A DNA stretch of 5,888 bases from NCBI GenBank assembly GCA_038325665.1, contig JBBQJF010000338.1:1-5888 (forward strand), read 5' to 3'. Shown here one piece after another: positions 4,966 to 5,888 of this stretch. A program made the translations under genes and the position numbers. The stretch is from CAUJGQ01 sp038325665. Lineage in GTDB: Bacteria > Chloroflexota > Dehalococcoidia > CAUJGQ01. The notes under the pieces are model-generated. The model was not told where the DNA came from and searched no databases. It saw only the letters and a list, made by a program, of their open reading frames with translations. The stretch's first letter is position 1. Every line of letters begins with the position of its first letter.

Positions 4966-5888
4966 GTTAACAACCTCCCGGCGGCGATCTCCGGCTCGCG
5001 AATGAGTTGCTTGGCGACCTGCAACGAGCACAGCGCGCTCGACGGAAGCGACCCCAGCGTCATGACCGCCGCCAGGGAGCGGTCGAGCAGGAAGACACCG
5101 GCGTAGCCCACCACACGCGCGATGTCCGGCCCGTTCACGCCGAGCACACCCTGCCGGCTGTAGGCGTCCCAAAACGCCGCCACCGCCACCCGAACCCGGT
5201 CGAACGGGATCCGCGCTTGTGCCAGCCAGTCATCGAGTCCGCCGTCCACACTCGGACGGATCGACGCCAGCCAGTGATACAAGTAATCGCCGATCACGGT
5301 CCCCACGTCCCAGGCGGGGTCACCCCAACCAGCCAGCTCCCAGTCGACGAAGCGCAGGTCGGCGCTGCCCAGCATTGAGCGAGGCCGAATCATGATGTTG
5401 TCGGACTTGGCGTCGGCGTGGATGAGACAGCGCGGTTGCCACGCGCCCCGCAGCGTGCGCAGCGCTGCCGTGAGCCCATCGGTGTTCTGCACGATCTCGA
5501 TAAACTCGGTGAAGCCCTCGGGTTGCGATGCGATTTGCTCGGGCGTCACCTGGTCCCATGCCGAGAACGGCCCCTGCTCGATCAGACGAATTGCGCCGGT
5601 GGCATCGGCCGTACCGTCTTCCCGCTTGATGCCATGGCAGCGGGCCAGGCGGCCGGCAAGAGCTCGCGCCCAGCCACGGCCAAACACCGTTCGCCGCGTG
5701 TAGTGCTCCATCAGGGGTCGGTACGTTGTGAGGTATTCGGTCCCGAGCACCCGCGATTCCGCGTCATAGAAGTACAACTCGGGCATCAGCCGCCGCACGG
5801 CGATGCCAGCGGGGGTGGAATGCGCCCAACGCAGCACCGCGGACTCATTCGCAACCTGAGCGAGCGATGTCCCGTCGGACGTGTGGAG
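4962..5888 (-). CDS. APH-like kinase, probable precursor-peptide Ser/Thr kinase (N-terminus outside window)
   Basis: The frame is open from the right window edge to TGA at 4964-4962, giving 308 residues of a protein of the aminoglycoside phosphotransferase/choline kinase fold. Numbering from the window edge, NESAVLRWAHS (14-24) looks like the alphaC helix with its conserved Glu (E15), followed by a hinge-like VLGTEYLTTYRPL (47-59) and ALAGRLARCHGI (76-87). The Brenner catalytic loop HADAKSDN (157-164) is intact (D159, N164), as are the metal-binding Asp in FVDWELAGWGDP (D182) and a D-V-G motif at 194-196. It should be an active phosphotransferase. The P-loop and ATP Lys lie beyond 5888. A GTG at 5837 could in theory start a 291-residue protein, but that would remove alphaC, so it is rejected. 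The context (HopA1, LanD and pseudokinase genes immediately downstream, stops and starts overlapping) points to phosphorylation of Ser/Thr in a RiPP precursor, like TvaC or LxmK, rather than antibiotic resistance. Confidence 0.88.
   Translation of the reverse strand, partial: LHTSDGTSLAQVANESAVLRWAHSTPAGIAVRRLMPELYFYDAESRVLGTEYLTTYRPLMEHYTRRTVFGRGWARALAGRLARCHGIKREDGTADATGAIRLIEQGPFSAWDQVTPEQIASQPEGFTEFIEIVQNTDGLTAALRTLRGAWQPRCLIHADAKSDNIMIRPRSMLGSADLRFVDWELAGWGDPAWDVGTVIGDYLYHWLASIRPSVDGGLDDWLAQARIPFDRVRVAVAAFWDAYSRQGVLGVNGPDIARVVGYAGVFLLDRSLAAVMTLGSLPSSALCSLQVAKQLIREPEIAAGRLLT
4974..4979 (-). promoter_or_regulatory. Shine-Dalgarno site fixing the HopA1-family start
   Basis: The minus strand reads GGGAGG eight bases before ATG 4965, embedded in the last codons of the kinase gene. 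It rules against the longer frame starting at 5172. Confidence 0.6.

Noticed and set aside
4962..5888. An aminoglycoside resistance kinase
   Set aside because: The fold matches, but tight coupling to HopA1, pseudokinase and LanD genes fits a biosynthetic peptide kinase far better.
1..5888. tRNA/rRNA genes, CRISPR arrays, insertion sequences, attachment sites or long direct repeats
   Set aside because: No tRNA-like cloverleaf, regularly spaced repeat, transposase fragment or long terminal inverted repeat was seen when reading both strands; short GC palindromes such as CCGGCCGG at 1740-1747 are expected by chance here.

Overview
The window looks like a GC-rich actinobacterial chromosome (Streptomyces, Micromonospora or a relative). 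Codon third positions in the genes are mostly G or C, Shine-Dalgarno sites are strong, GTG serves as a start, and genes are packed with overlapping stops and starts. No RNA gene, CRISPR array or insertion sequence was seen.

Region by region: (i) 2-187, + strand, holds the last 61 codons of an unrecognised gene that enters from the left. (ii) 361-771, + strand, is a small VOC/glyoxalase-fold protein. (iii) 772-984 is a non-coding gap between convergent genes, with a hairpin just beyond the end of the leftward operon. (iv) 985-5888, - strand, is one tight operon read right to left: an aminoglycoside-phosphotransferase-like (APH) kinase whose N-terminus is cut by the window edge, a HopA1-family protein, a second APH-fold protein that has lost its catalytic residues, a LanD/EpiD-type flavoprotein cysteine decarboxylase, a small unrecognised membrane protein, and an M50 site-2-type intramembrane metalloprotease.

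The first four operon genes are the toolkit, and probably the gene order, of RiPP pathways that make aminovinyl-cysteine (AviCys) macrocycles with split enzymes. These are the class V lanthipeptides (LxmK/LxmX/LxmY plus a decarboxylase) and the thioviridamide-like thioamitides (TvaC/D/E/F). Inferred scheme: the kinase phosphorylates Ser/Thr of a precursor peptide, the HopA1 protein eliminates phosphate to give dehydro-residues, the flavoprotein decarboxylates a C-terminal Cys to a thioenolate, and that thioenolate adds to a dehydro-residue to close the ring. The pseudokinase may bind substrate or leader, scaffold the complex or take part in cyclisation.

No precursor peptide, YcaO/TfuA pair, LanC-like cyclase, methyltransferase or transporter is in the window. 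The precursor most likely lies to the right of position 5888. Class V lanthipeptide and thioamitide therefore cannot be separated from this sequence alone. The M50 protease and the small membrane protein joined to the operon are the least expected part and the best candidates for something new.
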